A stretch of 64,000 nucleotides of DNA, from positions 15,457,553 through 15,521,552 of the forward strand of contig NC_059079.1 of NCBI RefSeq assembly GCF_020497125.1, given 5' to 3'. Of the stretch, positions 34,935 through 46,443 are shown in pieces. The notes beneath the pieces are model-generated. The model was not told the DNA's origin. It saw only the letters and a list, made by a program, of their open reading frames with translations, and made no database searches. Both the position numbers and the translations under genes were made by a program. The stretch's first letter is position 1. The number at the start of each line of letters is the position of its first letter. The stretch is from Mauremys mutica. Taxonomy: Eukaryota > Chordata > Testudines > Geoemydidae.

Positions 34935-35980
34935 CTGTAACATTAAACAAGATGTCATCACCAACTGTATTTGACTGGTAAGAGGGCAGTGGGATAGAGA
35001 AAGTTGCCTCTCTCCATTTATGAACGGAACTGCATATGGGGTGGGGACAGAGCCTCGGCTGGTGTATATCGGTGTAGCTGCATTGACTTAGATGGATCTA
35101 TGTGGATTTACCCCAACTGCCCAAACTCACTCCTTCCTGGACTGCAGATTCAAATCCAAAATTTCTTGGTAGGAAAAAAAAATAAAACCCAGGTTCTGAT
35201 AAACAATCAAGTTGGCAGCATTGGAAGGAATCAGCTGAGCAAAGATCGTGTCAGGATGTTTCATGGGCTAGGAGGAGGAAGGAATGGTTTTCCCTCTGAA
35301 GAAAACTACAGGGCATAAAGGCAGCTGGGATACAGATAAGGCTCAGCTTCGCAGGGGACACTGACATGGCTCTTCCTGATGCCCCTCTCCCACAGGCGGC
35401 GAGTTATATGGGCCCGTGGGCCCCGTGCTCCACCAATATTTAGGAACTTGGGCCGGCTCCGCCAATGTCTAGTGCTTTGGGGGGCCCTGTGCTTCAGGGG
35501 GACTCGGGGTGCAGGGCGGCCTGGGGGCTTAGCGGGGGGCCTGATGCCGGCAGCGGCTAGCGACCAGGCCCCAGCCTGTCCCGCTGTGCCCGCTCCCAGC
35601 ATCGCTTGGGGCAGGGAAGCCAGAAAGAGGCGGGGCCGGCGTTTGGGGGAAGGGGAGGAACGGGGGACAGGGAGGGGTGGGCTGGGGCTGGGTCATTCGC
35701 TGACCCCCCAGGCCGCCCTGGACCCCGCATTCCGCTGAAGCGCCCTGGCCCGTCCTATGGATGGGATGGCTCTGCTTGGACCTGTTCTGGGCCCCACCAA
35801 AAATGACACAAACCTGGGGCCCCTGCTCCCTCCCTCCCACCAGCTGCTCATCTCCCCAAAGCGGAGAGGAAAGCACAGCCCCCCCCCCCCCGGCAGAGCA
35901 CAGCCAGCGCAGGGGCAGGGAGGAGCCAAGCAGAGCCAGGTGCATCCGCCCCAGGGAGACGCCTCCGTCCCCCCGCTCAC
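34935..35980 (-). other. C1orf87 5' UTR intron (inferred)
   Basis: It would join the CpG-island exon to the start-codon exon, with donor GTGAGC and acceptor TTTAATGTTACAG. The part at 35390-35800 is GC-rich with short direct repeats of GGGGCC and CTGGG, possibly an old mobile element. Confidence 0.4.
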
Positions 35981-36078
35981 CTCTTCTGCAGCCCCTGCCT
36001 GGGCGCGTGCGTCCGGCCGCGGGAGAGCCCGGGGGAGCCCCGCTGCAGCGGGCGCAGGCGGGCCGGGAGGGAGCGGCT
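35981..36078 (-). other. Candidate noncoding first exon of C1orf87
   Basis: A strong donor, GAAGAG|GTGAGC, lies at 35981/35980 on the minus strand inside the CpG island. An acceptor at 34935 would join it to the leader of the start-codon exon. The upstream limit (transcription start) is a guess placed just below the X-box at 36079-36090. It is inferred from sequence only. Confidence 0.45.
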
Positions 36079-36090
36079 GTTGCTAGGGAC
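36079..36090 (-). promoter_or_regulatory. RFX X-box (GTCCCTAGCAAC)
   Basis: On the minus strand it reads GTCCCTAGCAAC, a close match to the X-box bound by RFX transcription factors (GTNRCC, a short spacer, then RGYAAC). The CCTAGCAAC half is the strong, classical form. It lies in the CpG island just upstream of the predicted first exon. RFX sites at this position mark genes of motile or sensory cilia. Confidence 0.6.
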
Positions 36091-37672
36091 GCGGCGCGCT
36101 GTTGCGGGGCCGGGCCGAGGCTGCGGCTCCGCCGGGAGGCAGCGGGGAGATGAGCCGAGCCGGGGCTCGCTCCATTGCAGGCGCCCCGGGCCCGTGCAGG
36201 GCTCGCGCCGCCCGGCCAGCTGAGCGGTGCCGCTGCCGCCCGCCCGGTGCACCAGCCACCCCCGGTTTGTGCATGTGCCCAGGAGGGACGTACACAGAAG
36301 CGAAGCAAAAACACACGCTTACCCCCCCCCCCCCCCAGGCACATACCTGTTCATATAGATCTGACCCAGAGCCCAGTGAAATTAAAGGGAGACTTACGTT
36401 GGCTGAATCGGGGCTTCAGGTCGCTAGTGGCACTAAATTCAAATGGGAATTGGGGGGTACACAAGACTACAGGATCGGGCCCAGGGATAGACCCGCATCC
36501 TTGTCACGGAATCCCTGACCTGGAGCAGCATCACTATAAGTCACCAGGAGACAGCGTTGACTGAGCACACGCAATGTAGCACGTGATGTGAAAAGGAAAA
36601 GCGGTAACAAGTGAATTAAAAATTAGCTCGTTTTAAACCTCCCCTTTCGTGTTGAGATGGACTAGGTATAAAAAGAAATCCAACTCCTCTGGAGCGGTTC
36701 AAAAGTCAAAATACAAAACATTTCTTTACCGGCAGTTATGAAAACTGTTCTGCCAGAAAGTTTAATTACAGATCTATTTCAAAGGGTGGATATTTTACAG
36801 TGGGATGAATCTGCGCTGAGTGTGAACGAAGACGGATGTTAAAGCCACGGTGCAGAGACCACAGCACATTCCAGTTTTTGACAAGCATATACATGTAAGG
36901 AATGCACAGAGGGGAAAAAGGTGTAAGGTATGATTGCAATGGTTTCCTGACAAGCCCATTTTTTTTCTTAAACAGAAACACTAACTAGAAGGCAAGTTGA
37001 CATCCTCAAGATAGGCTATTATTATGGCAATGGTATTAGCTGCTTAACAGACATAACAGATCCCTGGTGTTGGAACTAAGGGGGCTGGGATGCGGCAGCT
37101 GGCTTGAAGTAGTAGTAACAATTGTCAAATACGTGATGCCACCGTTTCTATCATCGGCACCCTCACTAAAAACTGAACAGATCATTGTTAAAAGCCAGTG
37201 CTTTCTTTTACTACTAGAACTTTCAGTGCAGCCCAGTTATCAAAGTAATCAAATAAAAATGTTGTGAACACTTACATTTACTATGTCAATAGGCCAGATT
37301 CCCTGTTGGTTTAAGTAGATACATATGATTTATTTTTCACACTATATACAGTTGGAAATGGGCCACAACTTGGACCATTTATGCAATGCACCAACTTCCA
37401 GACTTGGTGGTTAGGATAAAATGGGATCAAGTTTTGATTTTGCAAAATCAAACCATAACTGATGAAGTTTTTCAAAACTATATCCAGTCCCAGTTTTGCA
37501 CATTTCTAATGTAGTAGCTGATGATATGAGCAACCAAGTATCTGAAGAAAGTTCATTAGCAATCACAGTTCAGTCCTTTTCCAGAGTGTTGGACAGCAAG
37601 TCCTGTTTTTTACAGAGACAACAGATTCATGAGTGACTCTGACTCCCAGTCTCTGTCCTTCAGGGACTGATT
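36091..37672. other. Upstream flank of C1orf87
   Basis: It begins with the outer part of the CpG island and a C11-14 homopolymer near 36320, then normal AT-rich sequence. A partial copy of the GGTGCTGGAAC repeat lies at 37068-37170. No gene was found. Confidence 0.5.
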
Positions 37673-37812
37673 CAGTGGTTCTCAACCTGCGGCCAGGAGC
37701 TGTGGCCCATGTGACATCCTCACAGCCATACAGGTAGTAGTGGACGCGCCCCACATAACACTTTGTGGGCCGCATATGTGGCCCACAATGGAAAATAGGT
37801 TGAGAACCACTG
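37673..37812. mobile_element. 140-bp hAT MITE
   Basis: CAGTGGTTCTCAACCTGCGG and TAGGTTGAGAACCACTG are near-perfect inverted ends of the hAT 'CAGTGGTTCTCAA' type. The flanks share only TGATT, so the target duplication has decayed. Confidence 0.8.
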
Positions 37813-38232
37813 GTGATTGAATAAGGAAAATGTTACTTTTATTACACGTCCTGTGTCTGCTAATCCATAGAAAAGCTATGATAACACTATAGAAAAGACA
37901 TGAGCGGGGAAGGGGGAGATCACGTAGGCCACTTCTGCTATAAAAATGAGGCAACATTCCCTCCCCAGAAAAAAAAAAGTCATATCCCTGGATCAACTGA
38001 GACAGATCTGCCAGAAAAAAATCCGGATCAATTTTATATTGCAAATATCATAGCATATATTAAGATTTTCCCAGTACACTTATAAAACAGCTTGATAACT
38101 TACATTTCCTTTCCCACAAATGCAGCCATTTTTACTGTCAAGGTCCAATCCATGCAATATTAATTGAAAATGCCTTTGTATCTCATGTCTAGTACACATT
38201 ACATTTGAATGAGTGGCAAGTATGCAATAAAG

Positions 38233-38542
38233 CAGGGGTAGGCAACCTATGGCACGCGTGCCAAAGGTGGCACGTGAGCTGATTTCCAGTGGCACTCACA
38301 CTGCCCAGGTCCTGGCCACCGGTCCAGGGCGCTCTGTATTTTATTTTAATTTTAAATGAAGCTTCTTAAACATTTTGAAACCTTATTTACTTTACATACA
38401 ACAATAGTTTAGTTCTATATTATAGACTTATAGAAAGAGACCTTCTAAAAAGATTAAAGTGTATTACTGGCACACGAGACCTTAAATTAGAGTGAATAAA
38501 TGAAGACTCGGCACAGCACTTCTGAAAGGTTGCCAACCCCTG
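38233..38542. mobile_element. hAT nonautonomous element, family 'CAGGGGTAGGCAACC'
   Basis: The ends are CAGGGGTAGGCAACC and GGTTGCCAACCCCTG, with a perfect 8-bp duplication CAATAAAG at 38225-38232 and 38543-38550. It is closely related in sequence and length to the copy at 19907-20202. Confidence 0.9.
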
Positions 38543-38550
38543 CAATAAAG

Positions 38551-39461
38551 TGTTTGTAACTATGAAACTGGAAACTGCAATTCTAGTTCTGATCACTAGA
38601 TGGCACTACAATAGAAATTTCGACCAAAAAAGAAAATCAGATTAGAATTTGATGAAGGCATATGCAATGTGAAATATTGTAATGTAGCATTTGATACATT
38701 CGCTGAGCTAAACGTGATAAACATAATGGTTACATGAATAATGGACAATTTAAATCATTTTCTTTTCTGGATTCTTTGTGCATGTATGTTACTACTGCAT
38801 AGAAAATACCTTGTCATATTGGTCCAAAACATATGCTTTTTTATTGTTTTTCTATGATCATCAGCACATACATTTTTCTTAATTGAAAGCACTATATATA
38901 AACAATACAATCTACTGTTAGCTCATTAATCCCATTTCAAAAGAATACATCTATAAGGAGCTAAAATACACTCCAATTGTGCAGCCATTTAGCTTTTTCT
39001 ATACAAAGCTCATTTTAAATGTAGATTTTCTTTTACTACAAAAGCACAGCAGTTACTCAAAAGGGTTGCCAAGCATTTATATTCCTGGAAAATTAAAATA
39101 AAGTCTATATCAAAATGATAGTTGAATTCAGACAGTATTTTAAATACATAAAAGTCTGGAAATTCTGAGGTGGCTGAAACAGTGTATTCAGTTATAACCT
39201 TTTATAAACCATGAAATCACAGCCTTTTCAGCTTTACCTTGGCACATGTACAGGAGTGTAATGTTGAATGGCAGTATTGATTTGCATATCATTGCTTTTG
39301 AAAGCCCAGTTTACCATGCTGTTCATGATAATTTTCCATGTATATATATATGCTAGAATATTTGGTGGGAATGTTTTGAAAATGTGTTGAACTTTCAGTT
39401 GACAAAATAAAACAATCTTACATTTTACGTAGTACTTTTCTCCCCCAAAGGATTTTAAATT

Positions 39462-39463
<2 letters not shown>
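38551..39463. other. Intergenic, AT-rich, non-repetitive
   Basis: No element boundaries and no exon-like segments were recognised. Confidence 0.5.

Positions 39464-39502
<39 letters not shown>
39464..39502. repeat. (TG)19 microsatellite
   Basis: An uninterrupted TG run of 39 nt, the longest pure dinucleotide tract in the window and likely polymorphic. Confidence 0.95.
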
Positions 39503-39503
<1 letters not shown>

Positions 39504-39536
39504 TATATCATAGGTGGGATTGGAAGCATGGCCCAT

Positions 39537-40045
39537 TATGAAGGCCAGGAGTGTGTCACAGAGTTCACAGAAGTCATGAATTCTGTGACTTTCTGGGACC
39601 TCCATGACTTCTGCAGTGGCCAGTGGGGCTGGCTCAGGGGCTGCCCGAGCTGCTTGGGCAGCCCTAGAGCCAGCTGCACCAGCTGCTGCTGGGACAGTCT
39701 CGGGCCACTGCAGGCCCCCCCAGTAGCAGCAGGTCTCAGGCCACTGCACCCTCCCATCCCCCCAGAAGCAGCATGGGGGGTCTCAGGCTGCCATGCCCCC
39801 TGTCCCCCAGCAGCAGCGGAAGTCTCGGGCCATCCCCCTCCCCGCCCCCAGCAGCAGCAGCGGGGGTCCCGAGCTGCATGCGGTGGCCCGCCCTCTCCCT
39901 CCGCCCCCCTGAACACCCAACATTTAGTCAGGGTTATATAATACAAGTCATGGACAGGTCTCAGGCCATGAATTTTTGTTTACTGCCTGAGACCTGTCCA
40001 TGACTTCTACTAAAAATACCCGTGACTTAAACCTTACCCATTATT
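39537..40045. mobile_element. GC-rich composite repeat with degenerate tandem units
   Basis: The centre (about 39640-39890) is built from degenerate units with CAGCAGCAG, TCTCGGGCCACTGC and CCCCCC. The right part has a perfect 20-bp inverted repeat (39947-39966 with 39985-40004). The left part repeats GTCATGAATTCTGTGACTT. It is probably a nonautonomous element, class unknown. The ~137-codon frames on both strands are artefacts of the tandem units. Confidence 0.5.
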
Positions 40046-40689
40046 AAGGTTGCCTGGTACTTGCCATATCAGACCCCATTTTCAGTTGCTTATAACTTTG
40101 TCAAACTTTAACCATTTGGCTGAAGGTTTCCATTCCAGGCATCTCCCTCAGATTGATTTAAAAAAAAACCAAAAAACATTTTTATTATTATTTTGGAAAA
40201 TTTCACCCAAAACAGTTCCACCATTTCCAAGAATGAGGCTAGGGAAAAATATGTTGCGTTGACCATGCTAAAAAATTATTGAGACCTATATTTTGAACTG
40301 CTGTAGCAACCCCATGCTTTGAAATTTTGGTGGTGGGGGAAGGGAGTATTGTGCCTTTTGCCATCGATGAAAATCTGCCCAGATTTGTCCGAGTTACAAG
40401 CCTTTGAAAGATCACACTTCACACACGCTCAGGAGAAACTTTCCATTTTAGCAGCGAAAATCTCTGAAGATTCCATCCTTACCGAGCATGATCCAGCTAC
40501 TTACTGCTCCTAATGCTGATGTCCTGGCTCATGCGCCGTCCGACTGAGCATGGTCTAGCCCAGGGCTAAATCAGACTTTCCCGGTTTGCTTCTCCCAGCT
40601 CTGGGCTGGACACTGATGCTGAAAGCAGGGAGCCTGTTTCCTCTGTGCTTTCAGTGACCTCTCTGCTGGTGCTCAGGCAACATGGAGAA

Positions 40690-41280
40690 GGAAGCCATTT
40701 GATTCCAATGAAGAGGGGGAAACAGCAGAACTGGGGAGAGGGAAAGGAGTCGATTGGGCCAAGGAATCTGGTGAGACTGGGACTAGGAGCTTTGGGGGAG
40801 GGGAGACTGGGACTGGCTGAGCCAGGAGACTAGGACTGGGAGCTTTGCAGGAGGGGACACTGGGCTGGCTGAGCCAGGAGACTGGGAGCTGGACATGGGG
40901 AGAGGCTGGGACTTGGAGTTGGTGAGGGAAATGGGGAGGGGATTGGAAGCCAGCTGGCTGGGAACAGGAACAATGAGACTGACAGAGGAGCTGGGAGAGG
41001 AGGGAGACTGGGATTAGGAACCAATGCGAGCAATGGGGATAGAGCTGACAAGGTGTGTGTGGAAGAACTGGGAATGGCTGGAAATTGAGAATGGACAAAG
41101 AGCTTGGGTATGGGGGGACACTGAGCCAAGGAGCCAGGGAAGTGGCTGGGGGAAAGACTGAGACTGAATGAGAATTCCAGGGAGGCAGAGGGGAGAGACA
41201 GATCACAAGAGGAGTCAAGAAGGGAGACCTGGGATTGGCTCAGCCAGGAGGCTGGACTAAGTATGGGGAGAAGGACAGAC
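40690..41280. repeat. Purine-rich degenerate minisatellite
   Basis: Repeated variants of GAGACTGGGACT, GGCTGAGCCAGGAG and GGGAGCTTTG give a strong G+A bias on the plus strand for about 600 nt. Long minus-strand frames rich in S, P and L (164-181 codons) are by-products of this bias and are not genes. Confidence 0.7.
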
Positions 41281-43163
41281 TGAGCCTCAGACCACACTGC
41301 GCCTACACCATCACCACAGGGCATGCGCTGTCCCTCTGCAGCTCTTGCCCATGACCAGACTGCATGTGTCCGGTTGAAAAATCATTATATAATATCACGT
41401 AGCTAAAGACTAAATCATAAGGCACATGCACAAAGGGACTGAAATAAGGTTTTGCAGCCCCAGCTTCACAAGCATAATTTTGAACTGCAGTTGTACAGTG
41501 ACAGTTGAATTTGGTATTTACAATCTACCCAATTGTTGGTATAGAACAGGTAGCGGTGACTACAATGTTCAAATAACCAGTGAATAGCTTCAGACCTGGG
41601 TTGGTGTAAGCGTGAGATGTCACCAACAAATGGTCAAAGCAGGTCCTGATTGACAATGCCTATGCCTACAATTCAGGTTGTGGGTAGAAATGTACCCTGC
41701 AGAATGCGGAGAGCTGGCCTCAAGAATTTTGCCAAATGTACCCTGAAGTATTTTTCATAATGCTAATTTCCTGAAGACGCACAATGTGCGATGTGTTTTC
41801 TGCTTTGTTCGTGAACCAGCTAACCTCAGAAGTTCACAGCTGCTCAGATGATTTGCACACAGGTTTCTACGTCTGCCAAATGAACTTGATTCTTAAGGCA
41901 AACAGGGCAAATTGAAAGGCCTGACTCATTAAATGTTCATGTCTGTGTGAGCTGTGTCAGGAAGCACTTGCCACGAGCTATCACCTTTGTGGCATATCCT
42001 TACACCACTTACAATGAGTTCTCTTTCCAGTGACATTAGATCCAAACAAAAAAAAATACAGTGAAACATACAAGAGAGCAAGGCTGCCTAGCAGCATTGT
42101 GAAACCCCCCTTCCCCCCCCCAAGAAGAAAATCAACCCAGTGGGTTGCCCATTTTTTTTTTAAACTTTCATCACTCTTAACTGTGAATGGTATTTTTATT
42201 CTCTTCCTGTCGTAAAATGTAAGTTTTTGTGTTGCGGTAAGCTGTTAAACAGCTGCCACATTTCACCCCAGAAAGGGTTGCACTTCAGCAGTGGGTAAAC
42301 TGATTTCTGTAGGTGCATATTATATACATATACATAATATATTAAAATAACATTTTTAAGGTTACAAAGTCAAGCTTTCAAGGTAGGAAATGCTACAATG
42401 AAGCTTGCCTGTGCAAGCTAAGCTCCCCCTTTGAAAACCTGGCCTTTATGGTGCTGCTTATAAAAAGAATGTGGACAATTTGTAGATATCCATCTTTTCC
42501 CCCTCGAGCTTATTTATAACTTGCTAAGAGTTTTTTATTTCTTTTAAAGAGAGTTCACCGTGTCCAATTTAAGTCAAAATGTAATTATCCATACAGTAAT
42601 TCATTTAAGAATACAGCTTCAAGAAACACTGTAGCGTAAGCCCTTGTCCTTGGCTGTGGTACAATGATTTATCAACTTTACTGAAAAATAGGATTGGGGG
42701 AGTCGATTTGCATAAAATAAGAATAGAGACAAACCTTTTCCTTAGATTAAAATGAATCTGAACTGATCGTTTCAATAGATTGGGGGCTGAGTGTTCTGGC
42801 TGTCCTCATTTCTTTACTGGGCTAAGTTAAACCCTAGATCCAAACATTATGGGGAAGTTTGACTCCAGATCTTTATGTTGTAGGTTGGACTCGTGTAAAT
42901 CTTAGAAGTTACTGCAGCTGTGACATCACCCAGAGCCACAAGAAGACTCTTGATCAAGGAAAACATTCTTCTCAGTAGATAGGCAGGTCAAAATGGCCCG
43001 TAGCAGAGGCAGCAGTGGGTCAAGACTTTCAGCAGGGCACTATAATGTGTCATGGCTGTATGGGTGCTCATTAACAGGGCACTTTTCAAAGAATCCCTCA
43101 GTGCAGTGTATTAGCTCACAGGCTGTTCAATGAATTCCTTGTTCTGAAGATACTTACTGGATC

Positions 43164-43628
43164 ATGCACTCCACAGAGTCATTGTCCCTGTATGGATCCA
43201 GAGTCATTTGGCTGAGTTATGTACTGTGGATGACAAACAGAACTGCAAGGATGGTAAACCTATTATCCTTTGCACATACTCTTTCTGGGTTAGGCATTGC
43301 TTTAGGTGTCCCAATGGAAGACCCTCCCAGTGAACCCCAGGGACTAAATAAACCCTCTGCAAAATGGCATGGCCTGCAAACGTCAGCCCAGTTTGCCAGG
43401 GAGTTAAAAACAAAGCACCCCAAGCTGTTCTGGGAAGCCCCAAACCCATGGATATGCAGAAAAGGAGCCCCTGGCAGCCAAAAGTCTATTGATAAGTGCA
43501 ACTGTATCTATCTGCACTTCTTTCACACACTCCTGCCAAGGATAGTAACTGCTATGAAAAACCCCATGGACCTAGCATTACCAGCATGTCGCCACTGGCC
43601 GGTCATGAGGGACCAGTTAGATTTGTGA
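43164..43628 (+). CDS. Orphan open frame of 154 codons, probably not a gene
   Basis: This is one of the longer ATG-initiated frames in ordinary (not GC-rich or tandem) sequence. Its predicted product has no recognisable domain, no family resemblance, and a composition like random translation (many W, H and C). It is listed because its length is unusual for this AT-rich region. Confidence 0.08.
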   Translation: MHSTESLSLYGSRVIWLSYVLWMTNRTARMVNLLSFAHTLSGLGIALGVPMEDPPSEPQGLNKPSAKWHGLQTSAQFARELKTKHPKLFWEAPNPWICRKGAPGSQKSIDKCNCIYLHFFHTLLPRIVTAMKNPMDLALPACRHWPVMRDQLDL

Positions 43629-45299
43629 ACCCAATTAATAGCAGCTGTGATTTGTGTGCATACCTTCCCTGCATATGATTATGCCGAACTTTTACTCCAC
43701 TTCCTATGTCCTCATATAGTGTAGGCAGAATGACCTGCACAAACGTTTGTCACTTTTTGAAGGACCTTTATCATGATGGATGATCAACCTTTTACATCAC
43801 TCACTAACTTACCAACACATTAGCAATTTTCATTGTACTCCCTGTACAGTAGAAATTGCAAGAGATGAAAGAAACCCTGTGCTGTCACAGGAGGAGTAAC
43901 TGGTGGGTTGGAGTGGGGCAGTAGGACAGGGCTGCAGTTTGTCTGAAAATAGGATATTGAATTGGCATTGCAGGCTGAAGTGTCCAGGTGTTAACTAGTA
44001 CAGACTTGCTATCACTTGCACTGAAGCCACCAATGGAGACAGCTGTCTAATATCCATGAATATTGATGGAAATAGGGCATCCAAATCCGAGAGAGCTTTG
44101 AAAATCTCTGTGCCTCGGTGTCTCTTTAAAAAGGAGTAATGGCACAAACCTGCTTTTGTAGAGTGTGTTGAGATCCTGGGATGAAAGGGGCACTCCAGGT
44201 GCCAAGTATTAGCCATTGTTATCTCACAGTAAAAGGAGATTGAAGAGCAAAAATAAAACTAGAGGGCCAGACTTTGTTAGTGTAAATGGATGAAATGCCA
44301 TGGAAGTCAGTCGAGCTGTGCCCATTTCCACCAGCAGGGAATTTGGCCCAGGCATAGAAGATTTCTTAAGCTGCCACCTACGAGAAATTCTGCAATCCTG
44401 ATGAAGCAGACCCAGGCTGCTGCAGCACTGAAGGATACAGTAGATTAGGGTAGGATTTATTGGTATTGATCCTAGCGAGGACAGTAAAGCTGCAAGTATC
44501 AACTTTACTGGAGAACAGGTTTGTGGTAATGGATTAAAAGATAAACGGATTAGATGGCTGGGTTGATGGAGCAGCACACCGGATACAAAGCAGAAGTAGG
44601 AGGTACAGAAGTACTCTAAAAGGCATTTAAAATTCTGCACCTGGAAATGTTCTGGTTAAAACTGGGGGAGAAAGAACACTTAAAAACTATGCCTTTACCG
44701 TAGCTGTGCTGGGTATACACACTAGAAATGAGGCCCTGTTCCTCTTTATTTCATGGAAAACATTTTGGCAGCTGCAGCTGTGTTGTTGGAGACATTAAGG
44801 AATGTGCTCTTCAACTCAGTCCAGTGTTACTGCATTCCAGTGTGCATTCAGACCAGCAGGATAGGTATAGTGACGTTCTCAGGCATTCAAGACAGCAACA
44901 AGACAAGGCGACCTGCAGGGAATGAGAGTGAAAAGTTGCCTTTCCCAGACTTGAGCCCTCTGATGCACAGAGCATACGATAAGAGTTCCTTCCCACACAA
45001 GAAAGGTGCAGAGAGGATGATGGGAAGAAGCCACATGTCAGCCACAGTAACAAATTCTTTGTCTTACTGTGTGCTGAATCCGCAAATTCTTTCTGAAAGA
45101 AAGGAGAGGGAGAATATTAATTCTGTTACTGGATCTTTAAGGAAGAGCTGGATGAGGACTAATGTGGAAGTTTCAAATTTTGTGCTATTAACTTGATTTT
45201 TGAAGGCAGATACATATTTTTGAAGATCCAGGTAAAATGTTGAAACTACCATACGTGATCCACAGAAAGGAATCATTAGCACTTTTGACTGAGTTGAGA

Positions 45300-45425
45300 A
45301 ATCCAGGTTTAATTCCTAGCCTACCTCAGACTCTCTGTGTGATCTTGTACAAATCATTTAATCTCGCTCTGCATCAGCGCACCCTGTAAAACAGCATTAA
45401 TAGTTTGTCCTTTTAAATAGATACC
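45300..45425 (+). mobile_element. MIR-like SINE fragment
   Basis: It shows TGTGTGATCTTGTACAAATC, then a degenerate CTCTGCATCAG...CCCTGTAAAACAGCATTAATA, the order of the MIR core. Confidence 0.6.
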
Positions 45426-46149
45426 CCTGCCCTGAAGAGTTTACAAACCAGGGTAAGCTTACAGCATCTCAAACTGTAGCAGCAAGTCTTATGAGCAATT
45501 CACCTCGATACTCATAGCAACATTTTATGTTCCTTTATGGAGAAAACCAAATTATTTGCTTAAAAGAAACAAATATTGTATCTACTGTCTATTCTCCTTT
45601 GTGGGTCAAGACAAAACCAAATTTAAAACAAAACAGCATAGTACAAAAATGGTTTAATTAGGTTAGGAGACAGTCAGCATGAGTACAAAATACCCTTGTG
45701 CCAGATCCTCTATAACCAAATACAGTCCTTTAGGAAACTTGGCATTCCTTCCAGACTGTGTGTCAAGGAGATTCAGAAACTTTACATCAACACAACATGG
45801 ATTTTCCTTCTACCAAACTACTATGCAATCTGTAGTTTTTAACCTCACAAGTTTGAGATTGTACCTTCACATTTGCAGGAAGCAGATGGCTTCGGCAAAC
45901 TGCCAACCTGTTGTTACAAAAGCATCTTCCAAGAATTGTTTTCTACCCACAGTCGCTAACCATAATTAACCTTTCATATGATTTAATAAACAGAAAAAAC
46001 ATTTGCCATATCATATTAATAAAGAGAGCTCTTTGGGACACAAGGGTTTTTTTCTCCTCCAGAGCATAGAAGCTATTGTTATAATTCTTTTGTGCTTATT
46101 TTGATGGCTTTTAAACTATTTAAAGACATAGATTAGTTATAAGAATTAA

Positions 46150-46443
46150 AAGTTGCACATAGGTGAAGTACTAATAGGCATGCACAGAGCACCCTCTAGA
46201 ATGAAACAGAGTGGCCGTCTACTAAGGCACAAGCATTTAACAGTGAGACTAATTATCCAGTGGAACAACTCACCAAAGATTGGGTTGGATTCTCCATCAC
46301 TGGCAATTGTTCAATCAAGGTTGGATGTTTCTTTAAAAGACGTGCTCTAGTTCCAACAGGCATAGAAGTGAGGAAAATCCTATGGCCTGTTTGATGCAGG
46401 AGGTCAGAGTAGATGATCACAGCGGTCCCTTCTGGCCTTATAA
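46150..46443 (+). mobile_element. CR1 LINE 3' fragment, plus orientation
   Basis: The 3' part reads GGAGGTCAGAGTAGATGATC, then ACAGCGGTCCCTTCTGGCCT, the typical CR1 end. Upstream TGGATTCTCCATCACTGGCA and CAATCAAGGTTGGATGTTTC also match CR1. Confidence 0.75.

Larger units (their letters stand above)
35900..36260. promoter_or_regulatory. CpG island promoter of C1orf87
   Basis: This stretch is very rich in G+C and CpG, with runs such as GCGGCGCGC and CGGGGCCGGGCCG, against an AT-rich background. It sits about 1 kb upstream of the start codon. The neighbouring GC-rich block at 35390-35800 looks partly repeat-derived, so the unmethylated core is probably 35900-36260. Open frames through it on both strands are composition artefacts. 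Confidence 0.7.
41281..46149. other. Intergenic; no recognised gene
   Basis: It is mainly non-repetitive AT-rich sequence. A 154-codon orphan frame lies at 43164-43628, and MIR-like remnants lie near 44100-44215 and at 45300-45425. The stretch 42180-42800 is repeat-free and could hold conserved noncoding sequence. Confidence 0.45.

Noticed and set aside
35529..36344. 271-codon minus-strand frame through the CpG island
   Set aside because: It has random-like Ala/Gly/Pro/Arg composition, several overlapping frames are equally open, and no family matches. It is an effect of high G+C.
39234..39946. Frames of 136-171 codons around the TG microsatellite
   Set aside because: They are composed of dinucleotide repeat and degenerate tandem units.
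40673..41324. 164- and 181-codon minus-strand frames rich in Ser, Pro and Leu
   Set aside because: They follow from the purine-rich tandem repeat on the opposite strand.
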